Below are positions 9,551 to 18,003 of a DNA stretch of 64,000 bases, piece by piece. This stretch comes from CAYTBN01 sp964436045. GTDB lineage: Bacteria > Myxococcota_A > UBA796 > UBA9615 > CAYRNR01. Every line of letters begins with the position of its first letter. The first letter of the stretch is position 1. Location: positions 1 through 64,000 of the forward strand of contig CAYTBN010000037.1 in assembly GCA_964436045.1 (NCBI GenBank), written 5' to 3'. The notes below the pieces were generated by a model. The model was not told the DNA's origin. It ran no database searches and worked only from the letters and a program-made list of their open reading frames with translations. Position numbers and translations under genes: made by a program.

Positions 9551-10894
9551 ATGTCCCCCACGCCCCGTCGCTCACGACTCGCCCTGCTGGGCCTGCTGGC
9601 CGCGCTGGCGAGCTCGCTACTGGCGTGCAAGCCGGACGACGACGACGACAGCACGACCCCCGATCCCGGGGCGGCCGAGGTGATCGAGGATCTGGTCTAC
9701 GCCGGCGAGGCGGGGGGATCGACGCTGCGCGGCGATCTCTACCTGCCCGAAAGGGACGCCCCGCCCCCGGTGTTCGTGCTGTTCCACGGTGGTGGCTTTT
9801 TTCAGGGGGAGCGCGCCGACCTGGAGGTGGCGGCCGGCCACCTGCAGCGGGACGGGGTCGCCGTCTTCAACGTGGACTATCGCCTGGTGGGGGTGGATGG
9901 TGGCGAGTTCCCCGCAGCCGCCGTCGACGCACTCGATGCGGTGCGGTACCTGAACACGAATCGGGAAGAGCTGGGCATCGCGGGGGCTTGTGGCGCCTTC
10001 GGGACCTCGGCCGGCGGGACGCTGGCATCGCTGACGGTGCTGCTGCGGGACGATCCCCTGATGGTCCGGGCCGGCTGGCCCGCGCTGCGGGGGCAGAGCG
10101 ACGATGTCCCGGTGCTGGCCAGCACCTCGGGCATCTACGATTTCTCCACCCGCGAGGAGCAACACGGTTCGGTGCCGCCCATGGAGCAGGACTTCCTCGG
10201 CGGGAGTCCGCAAGACCAGCCGGAGCGCTATCAGTTCGCCTCACCAATCCAGCACGTGGGCGACGCGCGCGGACCCGTGCTGCTGCTCCACGGCGAGCAG
10301 GACGCGCTGGTGGAGCCGATCCAGGCCGAGCTGATGCGGGACGCCCTGGACGGCGTCGAGGTCGACGTGGAGCTGCAGACCTACCCCGACGGGATCCACG
10401 GCTTCATGTTCCCGATCAACGAGCACAACCCGGAGGGACTCGACGCCCTCGACCGACTCGCGGCCTTCCTGACGACCGCTTCGCCCCTGTGTCCCGCGAT
10501 CGGGGACATCGGCTCCCGGCGGGTGGTCCAGTCCGGCTCGGCGACCTGGGATGGGCAGACCTGGAGCGGCAACGAGAACTACCAGCTGAAGGACGCCGGA
10601 CAGCCCGTCTGTGAGCGGGAGTTCTCCACCGCTGGTGAGACCGGCGAGGGATCGCCCCCCGTGGCCCGTGTGACCTACGCGCTGATCTCGGAGAGCGGCG
10701 ACTGTGCGGACGCGCCCTACCTACCCGCGGATGGCGAGGTGTGGTCGCTGATCGCACAAGAAGACAGCCGCGATGGTGTGCCGGCCCTGTTTCGCGAATC
10801 CGAGGGGTTGGGCCGGTTCCGCTGGTTCGACCTGCTGGCGGATGGCGACGACCTGGTCTACGAGTATGAGGCCTCCCTGCCCGATCCGACCTAG
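9551..10894 (+). CDS. Lipoprotein carboxylesterase (alpha/beta hydrolase)
   Basis: A lipobox (LLAC) and poly-Asp linker (KPDDDDDS) precede an alpha/beta-hydrolase domain of the hormone-sensitive-lipase/BD-FAE type. The oxyanion-hole motif HGGGFF is at residues 79-84. The nucleophile elbow GTSAGG puts Ser at 153. Asp251 (GEQDALVEP) and His283 (GIHGF) complete the triad. About 130 C-terminal residues form an extra Cys-containing domain not part of the hydrolase fold. It probably cleaves ester bonds of an external substrate while anchored to the outer membrane. The start at 9551 follows CTGGAG. The gene diverges from the propeller lipoprotein. Confidence 0.85.
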   Translation: MSPTPRRSRLALLGLLAALASSLLACKPDDDDDSTTPDPGAAEVIEDLVYAGEAGGSTLRGDLYLPERDAPPPVFVLFHGGGFFQGERADLEVAAGHLQRDGVAVFNVDYRLVGVDGGEFPAAAVDALDAVRYLNTNREELGIAGACGAFGTSAGGTLASLTVLLRDDPLMVRAGWPALRGQSDDVPVLASTSGIYDFSTREEQHGSVPPMEQDFLGGSPQDQPERYQFASPIQHVGDARGPVLLLHGEQDALVEPIQAELMRDALDGVEVDVELQTYPDGIHGFMFPINEHNPEGLDALDRLAAFLTTASPLCPAIGDIGSRRVVQSGSATWDGQTWSGNENYQLKDAGQPVCEREFSTAGETGEGSPPVARVTYALISESGDCADAPYLPADGEVWSLIAQEDSRDGVPALFRESEGLGRFRWFDLLADGDDLVYEYEASLPDPT

Positions 10895-10904
10895 TTCCCA
10901 TCCC

Positions 10905-11021
10905 AAAATGGCCCTTTTCCGCGATATCTGCGTTGGTCTGCACGTTTCCTTGTGCGACGTACACGAGTACGTCTCCGCGGAAACGCTTGCCCGCCTTGAC
11001 CTCGCGGAAAATGACTCATTT
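10905..11021. repeat. Nested palindromic intergenic element
   Basis: The spacer between the esterase and channel genes holds nested inverted repeats. Outer arms TTTTCCGCGA (10915-10924) and TCGCGGAAAA (11002-11011) are perfect and extend imperfectly to the AAATG outside. Inside, GTTTCC pairs with GGAAAC, and GACGTAC-ACGA-GTACGTC forms the tip. A further pair (CCCATCCCAAAATG near 10900 and CATTTCGGGATGG near 11055) flanks it. This looks like a REP- or MITE-type dispersed element or a structured RNA; there is no coding capacity. Confidence 0.6.
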
Positions 11022-11108
11022 CGGAATCGGGAACTCCGCAGTCTCTATCCCGCATTTCGGGATGGAGACGACCTAGCGTTCGAGCGCGGGGCGGGGCGAT
11101 ACTGCGCC

Positions 11109-12584
11109 ATGGCCAAGGCCTTCCCACCGCCTCCGCCGTCCGAGCGGAATCGCTATCCACGCCTGCGCCGGCTGATGAACCACCCGGCCACCGACCTGGT
11201 GGTGCTCCTGCTGATCCTGGCGTCGGTGTTGGGGATCGTCATCGAGACCCTGATGCCGGCGGGCGACCAGCGAGTGCTCCTGGAGGTCACGAGCGACGTC
11301 TTCATCGTCATCTTCGTGATCGAGCTGTCCCTGCGGTTCCTGGTGGCGCCGTCCAAGAGCTGGTTCTTCCGCACCTACTGGCTGGACATCCTCGCGATCC
11401 TGCCGCTGATGCGCGCGTTCCGCGTGTTCCGCCTGCTCCGGCTGCTCCGCCTCTTCCGGCTCGGGGTGCTGCTGGACCGGCGGGTCTCACGGACCACGCG
11501 CATGATCCGCCGCGGCCTGCAGGGGTACCTGCTGGTGGGGATCTCGCTGGTGACCCTGGTGCTGGTGGGCGCCCTGGCGATCACGATCCTCGAGGGCCGC
11601 TCCAACGCCGACTTCGGCTCCTTCCAGGCGGCCCTGTGGTGGTCGGTGATGTCCCTGATCGCCGGAGAGCCCATCGGGGGGGAGGCGACCACGGGCGGGG
11701 GACGGCTGATCGAGCTCTTGCTGATGCTGGGCGGCGTCACCGTGTTCGCCATGTTCACCGGTACCTTCACCGCTGTCTTGCTACAGGTGGGGGGCGACCG
11801 CACCGAGGAGATCAACATGGAGATCGACGACCTGACCGGTCACGTGCTGGTCTGCGGCTGGAAGCGGGGCATGGTGGGGCTGATCGCCGAGCTGCAGGTC
11901 GACCCGACCATCCGCAACAGCGGAGTGGTGGTGGTCTCGGACCAGGAGAACGAACCGCGGCTGGACAACGACGGGATCGACCCCGACCGTGTGTTGTTCC
12001 TGCGGGGTGATCACACGCGGGTCGAGGTGCTCCGCCGGGCGGGGGTGGACCGGGCGTCGGTCGCGATCATCGTGCCGGAAAAGCTCAACAACCTGGCGGA
12101 CCAGGACCGGGACGCCCGCTCGGTGTTGACTGCGCTGGTGATCGAGAAGCTCAACGATCGCGCCTTTGTCGTCGTCGAGCTGCTCAACCCCGACAACGAG
12201 GCCTACCTGATGATGGCCGGCGTCGAGGAGGTGCTGGTGGCGGACCGGCACACCGGGCGTCTGCTGGGGGTGGCCACCCGCACCCGGGGCCTGATGAGTA
12301 CCTTCCGCGAGCTGATCAACAGCCAGGACGGTAACAAGGTGTTCAAGCTGGCGGTCCCGGCGGCGTGGATCGGCATGCCGGTCGGGCGCCTGTTCGGCGC
12401 GCTCAAGTCCCGGGCCAACGCGACCCTGCTCTCGCTCGAACACGCAGGGGATCCGGGGGCGATCCAGGTCAATCCGCCCTCCGCCCAGGAGCTGGTGAGC
12501 GGCGATCGGATCGTGTACGTGGCCACGTCGCAGCTGGGCAAGGAAGCGGTCCTGGCGCTGGAGATCGACGCTCGCGGGAGCTGA
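11109..12584 (+). CDS. Voltage-gated-type ion channel with RCK/TrkA domain, atypical filter
   Basis: The 491-residue protein has the layout of a six-helix K+ channel. S1 is at about 28-48, S2-S3 at 60-100, and an Arg-rich S4 at 101-125 with Arg every third residue. S5 is at 138-161, a pore helix at 172-184, and S6 at 200-226. A C-terminal Rossmann-type RCK/TrkA-N region (HVLVCGWKRGM) and TrkA-C-like end follow. The selectivity filter TVGYGD is absent. At the aligned place (about 184-190) the sequence is IAGEPIG. It may conduct another ion or be gated differently. It stands alone in its transcription unit. Confidence 0.82.
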   Translation: MAKAFPPPPPSERNRYPRLRRLMNHPATDLVVLLLILASVLGIVIETLMPAGDQRVLLEVTSDVFIVIFVIELSLRFLVAPSKSWFFRTYWLDILAILPLMRAFRVFRLLRLLRLFRLGVLLDRRVSRTTRMIRRGLQGYLLVGISLVTLVLVGALAITILEGRSNADFGSFQAALWWSVMSLIAGEPIGGEATTGGGRLIELLLMLGGVTVFAMFTGTFTAVLLQVGGDRTEEINMEIDDLTGHVLVCGWKRGMVGLIAELQVDPTIRNSGVVVVSDQENEPRLDNDGIDPDRVLFLRGDHTRVEVLRRAGVDRASVAIIVPEKLNNLADQDRDARSVLTALVIEKLNDRAFVVVELLNPDNEAYLMMAGVEEVLVADRHTGRLLGVATRTRGLMSTFRELINSQDGNKVFKLAVPAAWIGMPVGRLFGALKSRANATLLSLEHAGDPGAIQVNPPSAQELVSGDRIVYVATSQLGKEAVLALEIDARGS

Positions 12585-12602
12585 GGGTAGGGGCTGCCGC
12601 CG

Positions 12603-13241
12603 CTAGCGACGGCGGAAGGCGAGCAGGCCCACCGAGAACAGGGCCGCCAGCCACGGGGCCGGGCTGGCCGAGGGGGTGGCGTCGCAGTTGCACCCGCCGC
12701 CCATCGCGCCGTGGTCGCCGAGTCCCTCGATTTCACCTGCGCTCAAATAGTCACACTCGAGGCCCTCGTCGGCCACGCCGTCGCAGTTGTCGTCGCGGGC
12801 GTTGCAGACCTCGTCGGCACCCGGGTGGACCCCGCCGTCGGTGTCGTTGCAGTCCGGCATCTCGCCGCAGACCGCAAAACCATCCTCGTCGGCGTCGAAT
12901 CCCTCGTCGACCAGCAGATCACAGTCGTTGTCGATGCCGTCGCAGATCTCGGCCACCCCGGGGTGGACCGCCGCGTCCGCGTCGTCGCAGTCGCCGGCGC
13001 ACTGGGTGGCGCCGTCGCCGTCGGCGTCGAAACCCTCGTCGACGGACCCGTTGCAGTTGTCGTCGTGGCCGTTACAGGTCTCGGTCGCGGCGGGGTTGAC
13101 GTCCGGATCCAGGTCGTTGCAGTCCAGCACGGCGTCCCAGCCGTCCTCGTCCATGTCTATCGCCAACGCCTGACCGGGAAGGCCGATGAGGGCCAGCAGC
13201 AGCGCGATCGTCGTCCACCGATTCACTTCCACACCTCGCAT
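12603..13241 (-). CDS. MopE-like repeat surface protein with C-terminal anchor
   Basis: After a signal peptide (ALA cleavage near residue 28) the 212-residue protein has three full and one partial copy of the acidic MopE-like 'putative metal-binding' repeat (pattern DxDxDG...C.DCxDxDxxxxPGxxExCxxxDxxCDxxxDE). A C-terminal sorting signal follows: GCNC, a hydrophobic segment and terminal RRR, as in MYXO-CTERM proteins. It is probably a calcium-binding, cell-surface protein. ATG 13241 is used here, but a GTG at about position 13226, preceded by GAGG, gives a better signal peptide. Confidence 0.8.
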   Translation of the reverse strand: MRGVEVNRWTTIALLLALIGLPGQALAIDMDEDGWDAVLDCNDLDPDVNPAATETCNGHDDNCNGSVDEGFDADGDGATQCAGDCDDADAAVHPGVAEICDGIDNDCDLLVDEGFDADEDGFAVCGEMPDCNDTDGGVHPGADEVCNARDDNCDGVADEGLECDYLSAGEIEGLGDHGAMGGGCNCDATPSASPAPWLAALFSVGLLAFRRR

Positions 13242-13249
13242 CCCTTGGG

Positions 13250-13290
13250 GATACCCCCAGCCATAGAATCGGTTGATTCTACCAGGGTAT
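13250..13290. promoter_or_regulatory. AT-rich nested palindrome
   Basis: Between the PP2C stop and the MopE-like start lie TAGAATC (13264-13270), a GGTT loop and GATTCTA (13275-13281), flanked by ATACCC and GGGTAT. A GGGG-ATA-CCCC palindrome sits next to the ribosome site region of the downstream minus-strand gene. This may be an operator or a weak terminator; no regulator is known. Confidence 0.4.
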
Positions 13291-13295
13291 GAGCG

Positions 13296-15179
13296 TCACT
13301 GCTCCTCCCGGTGAAGGGCAGCCTCCCATTCGTCCATGTCCGCCAGCCGCGACTGCACCTCGTCGGCGCCAAGCTGGGCCGATACCACGGCCGCCGTGTC
13401 GCGCAGCTTGTCGTCCGCCCGCAGCGGCGGTTCCAGGAAGCGGCGGGCGGAGCGCACGGACCGCTCGGCGTCCCGGAGGGTGACGTCGCTGGGATGGGCA
13501 CGGAACGTCTCCACCGCACGGTAGGCCTGGGTATCGAAGCAGCGGAAGATCCGCTCGGCGACAGCGCTGCGCGCTTCGGGATCGGCCGCGATCTCGCCGT
13601 GGCTTTCCCGCGCCAGGCTCCATTGCTGCTCGCAGTTCTCGTCCTCGGGCAGCGCGAGGATCGCGCCGGCCACGGTGGTGGTGGCGTCCGGCAGCGGTGC
13701 GGGCTCAGGCAGCCCCTCGACGGCCAGCTCCGCGGCGGGTTCGGCGGCTCCGCGATTGCCCACCACGAGGACCACCGCCACGGTGACGATGATCCCGCCC
13801 ACGAACGCGGCCAGGAACAGCAACAACGCCCCGACGATCAGCAAGGTCCGCGAGATCGAGATCGACGGCCCAACCGGCGGCGCCACGGGTTCCGCCTCGT
13901 CCGCATTCTCCGCGGGGGTGGCCGGGGCTGCCTCGATCTGCGTCTCCGCGCCCTCCGGGGGCAGGGTGTCGATTCCATCCTCACCCGCCACCACCGGTCC
14001 CTCGGCCGTGTCCGCGCTCGAATTGGGATCGGGGGGGAAGGCGGCGGAGGGCGGCAAGGTGTCCGCGCCGTGGGGCTCCGCCCGCAACGTGATGGCCGCT
14101 CGCGGAGGTCTCGGCGCAGGTTGCGGCGCGGGTTGCGGCGCGGGTTGCGGCGCGGGTTGCGGGGGCGGTCGCGGCGGAGCGACCGGCATCGGAACCACCG
14201 GCAAGGACACGGGCGTCGGATCCTCGGGGGCCGACAGCGGATCCGGGACCGGGGGGGGCACGGCTGGGAGGGTCGGCGCCGAGTCGAGGGAGGGGCCAAG
14301 TTGCTGGGTCGCTGGCGTGCTCCGGGCGGGCAACTCGCCCACGTCGGCCTCGCTCAGCGCCATCAGCTCGGTGGTCAACGATCCCACGTGCCCGCCCTGG
14401 GCAGCGGCCTCGATGGCCGCCTCCCGGGAGTCTACGTGCACCACCTGGGCCGTGATGTTGTCCTCGCCGCCGCCGTCGTTGGCCATCTGGATCAGCTGGA
14501 TCGCCGCCTCGACGGGCTCCAGCCCCAGCAGGATGGCGAGGATGTCCGCCTCGGGCACCTTGCGGTACAGGCCATCGCTGCACAGCAGGAACATGTCGCC
14601 GGGTTCGAGGGGCAAGGCGGCGCAGGTCTCGGGACGCCACTGGTCCTTCATACCGAGGGCCCGGGCCAGCTTGCCCCGTTCCGGGTTGGACTGGATCTGA
14701 GCCGCGTCCTGGTAGCCGCGCTCGAGGAGTTCTCGCCCCAGGGTGTGGTCCCGGGTGATGGCGCTCAGTTCGCCGTCGCGGACCAGGTAGATCCGCGAGT
14801 CCCCCACCCAGGCGTAGTGGGCCTGGCCCGGCGTCACGAACAGCGCGACCGCGGTGGTGCCCATCCGTTCCCGGCCCTGGCGCATCCCCTGACGCGCCAC
14901 GATCGCCTGGTGAGCGGCCGTCAGCGCGTCCGCGAGGCGCTGAGACAGATCGATCGCGTGGCCGCTGCGGAAGGCGTCGACGACGGTGTGGACCGCCACC
15001 CGGCTCGCCACGTCCCCGGACTGGTGGCCGCCCATTCCATCCGCGACCACGAACAGGTGGCCACCATCCATCGCCTCGGCCGCGCACGCGTCCTCGTTGA
15101 CGTCCCGCACCTGTCCCACATCGCTCAATCCGGCGTGGCGGAGATCGGGCAGTGCGAGGGTCACGGGCATTCGCACCAT
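13296..15179 (-). CDS. PP2C-type Ser/Thr protein phosphatase, membrane-anchored
   Basis: The N-terminal ~240 residues carry the PP2C motifs in order: DVGQVRDVNEDA, VADGMGGHQSGD, MGTTAV, WVGDSRIYLV, CSDGLYRKV and GGEDNITAQVV, with the Asp residues that bind the metal pair. A long Pro/Ala/Gln-rich linker (PQPAPQPAP repeats) leads to one transmembrane helix at about residues 455-485 and a ~140-residue periplasmic domain. It should dephosphorylate Ser/Thr in cytosolic partners of protein kinases. No kinase gene is nearby. Total 627 residues, longer than the bare ~250-residue domain. ATG 15179 versus 15170 cannot be decided. Confidence 0.88.
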   Translation of the reverse strand: MVRMPVTLALPDLRHAGLSDVGQVRDVNEDACAAEAMDGGHLFVVADGMGGHQSGDVASRVAVHTVVDAFRSGHAIDLSQRLADALTAAHQAIVARQGMRQGRERMGTTAVALFVTPGQAHYAWVGDSRIYLVRDGELSAITRDHTLGRELLERGYQDAAQIQSNPERGKLARALGMKDQWRPETCAALPLEPGDMFLLCSDGLYRKVPEADILAILLGLEPVEAAIQLIQMANDGGGEDNITAQVVHVDSREAAIEAAAQGGHVGSLTTELMALSEADVGELPARSTPATQQLGPSLDSAPTLPAVPPPVPDPLSAPEDPTPVSLPVVPMPVAPPRPPPQPAPQPAPQPAPQPAPRPPRAAITLRAEPHGADTLPPSAAFPPDPNSSADTAEGPVVAGEDGIDTLPPEGAETQIEAAPATPAENADEAEPVAPPVGPSISISRTLLIVGALLLFLAAFVGGIIVTVAVVLVVGNRGAAEPAAELAVEGLPEPAPLPDATTTVAGAILALPEDENCEQQWSLARESHGEIAADPEARSAVAERIFRCFDTQAYRAVETFRAHPSDVTLRDAERSVRSARRFLEPPLRADDKLRDTAAVVSAQLGADEVQSRLADMDEWEAALHREEQ

Positions 15180-15324
15180 GCTACGAGGAACCGCGGCCGC
15201 GTGCCAGCGGCCGGGTGACGGGTGGATCCGTGATCCTCCGGCCCTCGTCTTTCGGCCGACGGTCGATCCGTCCATACTGTGCGCGTCGGATCCGCGGGAC
15301 CGCCGCGGAAGGGAGGAAGACAGG

Positions 15325-16818
15325 ATGAAGCGCGCCGCCCTGTGGCTCCTCCTGTCCACGTGGGTTCTCGGCTGTACATCGCCCGAGGAAACCTTCGAGT
15401 TCACCCTCCACCTGAACGTGGCCGGCGACGACCTGCTGCTGTCGGATCTGGACGCCCTGAGCGTAGAGATCGAAGGGCCGCACGGCCAAGCGGTCCAACA
15501 GGAGTGGGATCCGTTCGACGCGGAGGCAGCCCTCGAGGTGTCGGAAGTATCCCACGGCGAGGGGATCATCATCCGCATCGAGGGCGTCGTCGCCCGGGGT
15601 ACGGCAGAGCAACAGCAGGCGTCCGGGGAGAGCGCTCCGCTGGACCTGCCCGAGATGGACGAGGCCTGGGTGCTCTTCCACCGTCATCCGGCGCTGGTGC
15701 GGCTCGAGGGCGGGGCCGACGAGCCCCGGCTGGGTCACAAGGTCTTCGCCGTCGAGGGGGGCGCGGTGGTGGTCGGTGGCGAGACCGGGGACGGGTACGC
15801 CCCCATCAGCCAGCTGGTGCGCACCGAGCGGCGCGGATACCTCCTCGAGGAGGTGGACGCGGGTCCGGAGCACTCCGGTTTCTCTGCCGCGCTGATCCGG
15901 GGCGGCGAGCTGGAGGGTCAGATCTTCATCGCCGGCGGCGCCACCTCGGTGGACACCTTCACCGGCGTCACCGACGAGTACCACGTCTGGGATCCGGTCG
16001 AGGGCGAGTACACGGTGGAGGGCGAGCGGCTGGACGAGCCCCGCTACGGAGCGGTCGCCGCCTCGCTCAGCGACGCCAGCAACGGCACGATCTCGCTGGT
16101 GGGTGGCATCTACCACTCGACCTTCCTGTCGACGGACTTCACCGACTGGGTCCAGACGGTGGACCCGGACGGTGGCGCCACCGAGTTGGCCAACCTGAAC
16201 CGGATGGCCTGGATGCACGGAGCCAACACCTGGGGACCGGACACGGTGGTGGTCTGCGGCGGTTATGCATCGACCCCGTTCGAGGGCTACGTGGCCTCCG
16301 ACCGCTGCGATCAGGTGTTCCCCGGGAGCGGCGAGGTCACCACCGAGTTCGAGCTGCTCCAGCAGGGCCGCGCCGCGCACCGGACCGTCTCCATCGGAGC
16401 CGACCTGGACGAATTGCTACTGGTGGGCGGCACGGACGAGAACCTGTCGTCGACACCACCCCTGGACGTGACCGACGGCGCCCTCGACACGGCCGAGATC
16501 GTCTCCCACGACGGCTCGTCGTTCCATTCCAGCGCCCTGATCTCGATGGTCCATCCCCGCATTCACCCGCTGGTACTCCGTCTCCCGGACGAGGGGCGGG
16601 TGCTGGTCTGCGGCGGTCACGACGGCATCAGCCTGCGGGCGGACTGCGAGTTCTACGACGAGGCCAGCGGCGAGTTCAGCGAGGCCATCGGTCTGACCCT
16701 CCCCTCCCCCGTCTTCATGGCTGAAGGGGCCGCCCTCGACGACGGCACAGCGCTGATCGTGGGCGGTGATCTCGGAGGATCGGAACCCGCCGACATGGCG
16801 GTGATCTACCTGCCCTGA
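15325..16818 (+). CDS. Kelch-like beta-propeller lipoprotein
   Basis: A strong ribosome site (GGGAGG) and a lipobox (VLGC at about residue 18) begin this 497-residue protein. A roughly 110-residue N-terminal domain is followed by Kelch-type repeats recognised by double-Gly strands, for example VVGGETGDG, IAGGATSVD, LVGGIY, VCGGYAS, LVGGTDEN, VCGGHDG and IVGGDLGG. This predicts a six- or seven-bladed propeller on the outer membrane, usually a binding surface. No catalytic motif is seen. Its 3' end meets the convergent radical SAM gene across a TCGGNC repeat. Confidence 0.8.
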   Translation: MKRAALWLLLSTWVLGCTSPEETFEFTLHLNVAGDDLLLSDLDALSVEIEGPHGQAVQQEWDPFDAEAALEVSEVSHGEGIIIRIEGVVARGTAEQQQASGESAPLDLPEMDEAWVLFHRHPALVRLEGGADEPRLGHKVFAVEGGAVVVGGETGDGYAPISQLVRTERRGYLLEEVDAGPEHSGFSAALIRGGELEGQIFIAGGATSVDTFTGVTDEYHVWDPVEGEYTVEGERLDEPRYGAVAASLSDASNGTISLVGGIYHSTFLSTDFTDWVQTVDPDGGATELANLNRMAWMHGANTWGPDTVVVCGGYASTPFEGYVASDRCDQVFPGSGEVTTEFELLQQGRAAHRTVSIGADLDELLLVGGTDENLSSTPPLDVTDGALDTAEIVSHDGSSFHSSALISMVHPRIHPLVLRLPDEGRVLVCGGHDGISLRADCEFYDEASGEFSEAIGLTLPSPVFMAEGAALDDGTALIVGGDLGGSEPADMAVIYLP

Positions 16819-16820
16819 CC

Positions 16821-16850
16821 TCGGTCTCGGACTCGGGCTCGGCCTCGGCC
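16821..16850. repeat. TCGGNC hexamer repeat, 5 copies, between convergent stops
   Basis: The intergenic space between the Kelch-like stop (TGA 16816-16818) and the radical SAM stop (16851) consists of two bases and five exact TCGGNC units. The same unit recurs at five other 3' ends in the window. Confidence 0.9.
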
Positions 16851-17780
16851 CTAGAAAACCCACCTCAACCGATCCTGATCATCCAGTCGGGTGATCCCCA
16901 CCAGCCGCGCCGCCTGGCGGGCCTCGTCCATCTCGGCGGTCGTGACGCGGCGGGAGATCTCGGGGAAGCGGCCCGCGCCGGCACAGGGTCGGTACTGGTC
17001 CATCAGGTTGACGTAGGTCTCGGGGGACAGCTCGCGGGCGATGAACTCCATCACGGCGGCCGTGCCGGCCTGGTCCTCTGGCATCACCAGGTGGCGTACC
17101 AGCAGGCCGCCGCGGGCCAGGCCGTCGTCGCCGATCACCAGATCGCCCACCTGCCGGTGCATCTCCCGCAGCACGGCACGGTTGACCTCCGGGTAGTCGG
17201 GCGCGCCGCAGAAGCGGTCGGCGACCTCCGGATCGCCGAACTTTGCGTCGGGCATGTAGATGTCCACGACCCCGGCCAGCGCCCGGATCACCTCCAGGTC
17301 GTCGTACCCGCCCGTGTTGAAGACCAGGGGCAACCGCAGCCCCAGGCCAGCGGCCACATCCAGGGCCTCGATGGCCATCGGCACCACGTGGGTCGGAGTG
17401 ACCAGGTTGAGGTTGTGGCACTCCAGCTCCTGCAGCCGCAGATAGATCGCAGCGAGCTTCTGGGGTTCGGCCAGGTGCCCCTCGTCCGACTGGCTGATGT
17501 CGTCGTTCTGGCAGAACGAGCAGCCCAGGTTGCACCCGGAGAAGAACACCGTCCCCGAGCCCTGCCGCCCGCTCAGCGGCACCTCCTCGCCATGGTGCGG
17601 CGCCGCGCTGGCGACCACCGCCAGGTCGCCGATCCCACACTCGCCCACCTCCCCGGACAGCCGGTCCACCCTGCAGCGGCGGGGGCACAGATCGCAATCC
17701 GCGAGGCGCGCGCGCAGAGCATCGGCACGGCGGGTCAGCTCCCCCGTTCGATGGAGCTCGACGTAGCGGGGTTCAGGCAT
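16851..17780 (-). CDS. PflX-like radical SAM protein (COG1313 type)
   Basis: The 309-residue protein has a radical SAM cluster motif C83-x3-C87-x2-C90 (GCNLGCSFCQN) followed by the typical DDISQ segment. A N-terminal Cys cluster (C29, C32, C36, C48) precedes it and could hold another Fe-S centre. This domain order matches the uncharacterised pyruvate-formate-lyase-activating-like proteins of COG1313. The target is unknown; no glycyl-radical enzyme is present here. ATG 17780 follows GGAGAG. The gene is cytosolic and diverges from the metalloprotease gene across a 220-base spacer. Confidence 0.88.
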   Translation of the reverse strand: MPEPRYVELHRTGELTRRADALRARLADCDLCPRRCRVDRLSGEVGECGIGDLAVVASAAPHHGEEVPLSGRQGSGTVFFSGCNLGCSFCQNDDISQSDEGHLAEPQKLAAIYLRLQELECHNLNLVTPTHVVPMAIEALDVAAGLGLRLPLVFNTGGYDDLEVIRALAGVVDIYMPDAKFGDPEVADRFCGAPDYPEVNRAVLREMHRQVGDLVIGDDGLARGGLLVRHLVMPEDQAGTAAVMEFIARELSPETYVNLMDQYRPCAGAGRFPEISRRVTTAEMDEARQAARLVGITRLDDQDRLRWVF

Positions 17781-18003
17781 GGCTCTCCAGCGCGTTCCGG
17801 TCGACGAGCGAGACCCGGGTCTGGTTCGCGGCCGACAACCCAAAGTAGCGCATTTGCTCGCGGCGGTCGCTACTGTCAAGGGTCTGCAAACTGAGTCAAG
17901 AAGGTGCGAATTCGCCACCCGAGGGACACCGATGTCCTGGCGGCGGGCCACTTTTGGATTAATGTAAACGCTGGAGAGAGCTGCCACGAGCCAGGAGAGT
18001 CCG

